Source of the DNA: Okapia johnstoni
Lineage: Eukaryota > Chordata > Mammalia > Artiodactyla > Giraffidae
Assembly (NCBI GenBank): GCA_024291935.2
Contig: CM044309.1
Coordinates: 32,078,001 to 32,142,000, forward strand
Reading direction: 5' to 3'
Length of the DNA stretch: 64,000 nt
The first letter of the stretch is position 1, and every line of letters begins with the position of its first letter. Made by a program: the position numbers and the translations under genes. The notes below the pieces were generated by a model that was not told the origin of the DNA, ran no database searches, and saw only the letters and a list, made by a program, of their open reading frames with translations. Of the stretch, positions 59,387 to 64,000 are shown piece by piece.

Positions 59387-60179
59387 ATTCAGTCGCTCAG
59401 TTGTATCTGACTCTTTGCAACCCCATGGACAGCTGCACGCCAGGCTTTGCTGTCCATCCCAACTCCCAGAGCTTACTCAAACTCATGTCCATTGAGTCAG
59501 TGATGCCGTCCAACCATCTCATCCTCTGTCGTCCCCTTCTCCTCTTTTGTTCAATCTTTCCCAGCATCAGGATCTTTTCTAAGGGGTCAGTTTATCGTAT
59601 CAGGTGTCCAAAGTATTGAAGTTTCAGCTTCAGCATCAATCCTTCCAATGAATATTCAGGACTGATTTCCTTTAGGATGGGCTGGTTGGATCTCCTTGCA
59701 GTCCAAGGGATTCTCAAGAGTCTTCTCCAACACCACAGTTGAAAAGCATCAATTCTTCAGTGCTCAGCTTTCTTTATTGTCCGACTATTACATCCATACA
59801 TGACTACTGGGAAAACCATAGCTTTGACTAGATGGACCTTTGCCAGCAAAGTAATGTCTCTGCTTTTTAATATGCTGTCTAGGTTGGTCATAGCTTTTCT
59901 CCCAAGGAGCAAGCATCTTTTAATTTCATGGCTGTAGTCACCATCTGCAGTGATTTTAGAGCCCAAGAAAATAAAATCTTTAATTGTTTCCATTGTTTCC
60001 CCATCTATTTGCCATGAAGTGATGGGACCAGATGCCAAGGTCTTAGTTTTCTGAATGTTGAGTTGTAAGCTAGCTTTTTCACTCTCCTCTTTCGCTTTCA
60101 TCAAGAGGCTCTTTAATTCTTCTTTGCTTTCTGCCATAGGGTGGCATCATCTGTATATCTGAGGTTATGGTATTTCTCT
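59387..60179 (-). mobile_element. BovB LINE 3' part, minus strand
   Basis: The complement of the BovB 3' UTR and the end of its ORF, from the short tail at 59387 (AATTCAGTCGCTCAG) to the catalytic region. At the right edge the YADD box is damaged to YTDD (complement near 60150) and the match stops at about 60179. The frame 59757-60137 keeps 126 residues, including PVVMYGC near its end. Confidence 0.92.
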
Positions 60180-63100
60180 GGGTTATTATCTTCACTACCT
60201 CCACCATAGTTTGGTCTCAGGTCAAACAACAGGGAGGGAACAGAGCCCCGTCCATCAAGAGAAAGTTGGATTAAAAATTTACTGAGCATGGCCCCACCCA
60301 TCAGAACAAGACCCAGTTTTCCCCACAGTCAGTCTCTCCCATCATAAAGCTTCCATAAGACTCTTATCCTTATCCCTCAGAAGGCATACAGAATGAAAAC
60401 CACAATCACAGAAAACTATTCAACTGATGACATGAACTACAGCCTTGTCTAACTCAGTGAAACTATGAGCCATACCGTGTAGGACCACCCAAGATGGATG
60501 GGTCATGGTGGAGAGTTCTGACAAAACGTGGTCTACTGGAGAAGGGAATGGAAAACCACTTCAGTATTCTTGCCTTCAAAACCCCATGAATAGTATGAAA
60601 AGGCAAAAAGGTAGGACACTGAAAGTTGAACTCCCCAGGTTGGTAGGTGCCCGATATGTTACTGGAGAAGAGTGGAGAAATAACTCCAGAAAGAATGAAG
60701 AGATGGAGCCAAAGCAAAAGCAATGCCCAGTTGTGGATGTGACTGGTGATAGAAGTAAAGTCCAATGCTGTAAAGACCAATATTGCATAGGAACCTGGAA
60801 TGTTAAGTCCATGAATCAAAGTAAATTAGAAGTGGTTAAACAGGAGATGGATGGCAAGAGTGAACATCAACATTTTAGGAATCAGTGAACTAAAATGGAC
60901 TAGAATGGGCGAATTTAATTCAGGTGACCATTATATCTACTGCTGGTGGGCAAGAATTCCTTAGAAGAAATGGAGTAGCCCTCATAGTTAACAAAATGCA
61001 GTACTTGGGTACAATCTCAAAAACAGAGTGATCCCTGTTTGTTTCCAAGGCAGACCATTCAATATCACAGTAATCCAAGTCTATGCCCTAACCACTAATG
61101 TGGAAGAAATTGAAATTGAATGGTTCTATGAAGACCTACAAGACCTTCTAGAACTAACACCCAAAAATGATGTCCTTTTCATCATAGGGGACTGGAATGC
61201 AAAAGTAGGAAGTCAAGATACCTGGAATAACAGGCAAATTTGGCCTTGAGGTACAGAATGAAGCAGGGCAAAGGCTAACAGAGTTTTGCTGAGAGAATGC
61301 ACTAGTCATAGCACACACCCTCTTCCAACAACACAAGAGAAGACTCTACACATGGACATCACCAGATGGTCAATACAGACATCAGAGTGATTCTATTCTT
61401 TGCAGCCAAAGATGGAGATGCTCTATACAGTCAGCAAAAAAGAGACTCGGAGCTGACTGTGGCTCAGATCATGAACTACTTATTGCCAAATTCAGACTTA
61501 AATTGAAGAACGTAGGGAAAACCACTAGACCATTCAGGTATGACCTAAATCAAATCCCTTACGATTATACAGTGGAAGTAACAGTAGATTCAAAGGATTA
61601 GATATGATAGACAGAATGCCTGAAGAACTATGGACAGAGGTTTGTGACATTGTACAGGAAGCAGCGATCAAGACTATCCACAAGAAAAAAGAAATGCAAA
61701 AAGGCAAGATGGTTGTCTGAAGAGGCCTTACAAATAGCTGAGAAAAGAAAAGAAGCTAAAAGCAAAGGAGAAAAGGAGAGATATACTAATTTGAATGCAG
61801 AGTTCCAAAGAATAGTAAGGAGAGATAAGAAAGCCTTCCTCAGCGACCAATGCAAAGAAATAGAGGAAAACAACAGAATAGGAAAGGCTAGAGATCTCTT
61901 CAAGAAAATTAGAGATACAAAGGGAACATTTCATGCAAAGATGGGCACAATACGGGACAGAAATGGTATGGACCTGACAGAAGCAGAAGATATTAAGAAG
62001 AGATGGCAAGAACACAGAAGAACTATACAAAAAAGATATACATGACCCAGATAACCACAATTGTGTGATCACTCACATAGAACCAGACATCCTGGAGTGC
62101 GAAGTCAAGTGGGCCTTAGGAGGCATCACTACAAACAAAGCTAGTGGAGGTGATGGAATTCCAGTTGACCTATTTCAAACCCTCAAAGATGATGCCGTGA
62201 AAGTGCTGCATTCAGTGTGCCAGCAAATGTGGAAAACTCAGCAGTGGCCAAAGGACTGGAAAAGGTCAGTTCTCATTCCAATCCCAAAGAAGGGCAATGC
62301 CAAAGAATGTTCAAACTACCACACAATTGCACTCATCTCACTCACTAATGAAGCAATGCTCAAAATTCTCCAAGCAAGGCTTCAACAATACTTGAACCTT
62401 GAACTTCCAGATGTTCAAGCTGGATTTAGAAAAGGCAGAGGAACCAGAAATCAAATTGCCAATATCCATTGCATCATAGAGAAAGCAAGATAATTCCAGG
62501 AAAACATTTACTTCTTCTTTATTGATTACGCCAATGCCTTTGACTGTGTGGATCACAGCAAACTGTGGAAAATATTTCAAGAAATGGGAATACCAGACCA
62601 CATTACGTCCCTCCTGAGAAATCCATATGTAGGTCAAGAAGCAATAGTTAGAACTGGACATGGAAAAACAGACTGGTTCCAAATTGGGAAAGGAGTACAT
62701 CAAGGCTGTATATTGTCACCCTGTTTATTTAACTTATATACAGAGTACATCATGCAAAATGCTGTGCTGGATAAAGCACAAAGTGGAATTAAGATTACTG
62801 GGAGAAATATCAATAACCTCATATATGCAGATGACACCATTCTTATGACAGAAAGTGAAGAGGAATGAAAGAGCCTCTTAATGAAAGTGAAAGAGGAGAG
62901 TAAAAAAGCTGGCTTACAACTCAGCATTCAGAAAACTAAGATGATGGCATCCAGTCCCATCACTTCATGGCAAATAGATGAGGAAACAATGGAAACAGTG
63001 AGAGATTTTTTTTCTTGGTCTCCAAAATCAGTGCAGGTGGTGACTGCAGCCATGAAATTAAAGGACGTTTGCTCCTTGGAAGAAAAGCTATGACCAACCT

Positions 63101-63603
63101 AGACAGTATATTAAAAAGCAGAGACATTACTTTGCTTGCAAAGGTCCATCTAGTCAAAGCTATGGTTTTTCCAGTAGTCATGTATGGGTGTGAGAGTTGG
63201 ACCATAAAGCATGCTGAGCACCGAAGAATTGGCGCTTTTGAATTGTGGTGTTGGAGAAGAGTCTTGTGAGTCTCTTGCACAGCAAGGAGATCCAACCAGT
63301 CCATCCTAAAGGAATTTAGTCCTAAATATTCATTGGAAGGACTGATGCTGAAGCTGAAACTCCAATACTTTGGCCACCTGATGTGACGAACTGACTACTT
63401 AGAAAAAACCCTGATGCTGGGCAAGATCGAAAGCAGGAGGAAAAGGGGACGACAAAGGAGAGATTGTTGGATGGCATTACCGACTTGATGGACTTGAGTT
63501 TGAGTAAGCTCTGGGAGTTGGTGATGGACAGGAAGGCCTGGCATGCTGCTGTCCGTGGGGTCACAAAGAGTTGGACAGGACTGAACGACTGAACTGAACT
63601 GAT
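60180..63603 (+). mobile_element. BovB LINE, nearly full length
   Basis: About 3.4 kb running from 5' UTR text (CTACCTCCACCATAGTTTGG at 60193) through the endonuclease/reverse transcriptase ORF to the 3' UTR and (ACTGA)n tail at 63585-63603. BovB is an RTE-clade LINE of about 3.2 kb, so this looks complete or nearly so. It lies head to head with the minus copy at 59387-60179, with no spacer. Stops and frameshifts disable it. Confidence 0.94.
60790..63270 (+). pseudogene. BovB ORF remnant: endonuclease and reverse transcriptase
   Basis: Domains in order are an apurinic-type endonuclease, then a reverse transcriptase. Endonuclease: GTWNV box at 60790, GDWN box near 61190 and SDHELL near 61464. 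Reverse transcriptase: NKASGGDGIP near 62136, then QAGFRKGRG and the catalytic YADD at 62824-62835. All these catalytic boxes are intact. The frame is broken at least at 61248, 61602, 62043 (frame change), 62491 (TAA), 62866 (TGA) and between 63000 and 63060 (frameshift). No protein can be made from it. Confidence 0.92.
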
Positions 63604-64000
63604 ATCTAGCAGAAAGGACCAAGGCAATTCAACCAATCAGAATATGTCAAGGAGATGCCTCAGGTTTATCTAGAAAAGCAATGAATCATGCCTAGGGGTA
63701 GAGGATGAATAATTCCTTTACTAACAAATGGTACAAGCGGCTTACTGCACTGTTTCTAAATCTTGGTTGCATATCAGAATTATCTGTGGAGCATATGAAA
63801 GATATGAAAACCTGGTTTCTATCCTAGAATTATGGAAATAGGAATTGGGAGAGGAAGCAGAGGCATACAGATTTTTGGGTGACATATGGTTGGATATGAT
63901 GATAAGTTCGAAGGGGTTGGGAAGCCCTGGTCTATTGTGTGCCAGATATTTGCAGAACACTGAAAATACAGGCACGAATGAAACATAACTGGTTCTATTC
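63604..64000. other. No recognised gene
   Basis: Spacer after the BovB. The frame 63742-63975 on the minus strand shows no domain. Confidence 0.35.

Noticed and set aside
59387..63603. Reading the BovB pair as a twin-priming product
   Set aside because: The minus copy covers the same 3' region as the end of the plus copy. Twin priming yields complementary, not overlapping, pieces, so two insertions (or a later rearrangement) fit better.
1..64000. A previously undescribed multi-gene system
   Set aside because: No linked set of open genes, operon or conserved gene cluster is visible. The window is repeat-rich mammalian non-coding DNA.

Overview
The window is ruminant nuclear DNA, almost certainly from a bovid (cattle, sheep, goat or a relative). 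This rests on the repeats: about 25 Bov-tA and BOV-A/BOV-A2 SINE copies, six BovB (RTE-clade) LINE copies, artiodactyl L1 LINEs and CHR-type tRNA-derived SINEs. Older mammalian repeats (MIR, L1M, Tigger and MaLR-like LTRs) lie beneath them. The repeats do not decide which bovid species it is. I see no protein-coding gene that I can name. The open frames are chance frames, frames read through simple repeats or SINEs, or decayed LINE ORF2 pieces. The window reads as intergenic or deep-intronic sequence.

Layout. 1-640 looks like part of a ruminant ERV LTR. 3.2-3.7 kb holds a young L1 3' end inside an old LTR-like repeat. 5.3-9.5 kb holds old L1 remnants cut by SINEs. 11.2-11.8 kb is a probable ERV LTR on the minus strand. 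12.4-13.2 kb is a Bov-tA SINE split by an L1. 15-29 kb has old LTR-like, MIR, L1M and Tigger relics, a 72-bp (TA)n tract, a SINE composite inside an L1 3' end, two BovB tails and, at 29.3 kb, a short mariner-type palindrome. 31-36 kb has an L1M relic carrying a (CA)n tract, one weak candidate exon and a compound (TA)n/(CA)n tract.

39.9-44.8 kb is one 4.9-kb L1 insertion with a textbook 5' inversion. Its 3' half lies on the minus strand and its 5' half on the plus strand. The halves meet in ORF2, the whole is bounded by an 18-bp target-site duplication, and two SINEs inserted later. 44.9-53 kb is sparse, with a Tigger relic, MIRs, an exact 88-bp tandem duplication and an MLT1-like LTR. 54-55.5 kb is an old L1 with SINEs. 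56.1-57.3 kb is a young L1 3' end inserted at the tail of a BovB. 59.4-63.6 kb holds two BovB copies head to head: a truncated minus copy and a nearly full-length but broken plus copy.

No genes cooperate here. What can be read is the order of insertion: ancient MIR, L1M, Tigger and MaLR-like elements first, then CHR SINEs, BovB, Bov-tA and ERV LTRs, then artiodactyl L1s and BOV-A2 copies. Several nested cases fix that order directly. I found no sign of an undescribed multi-gene system; the most unusual items are structural.
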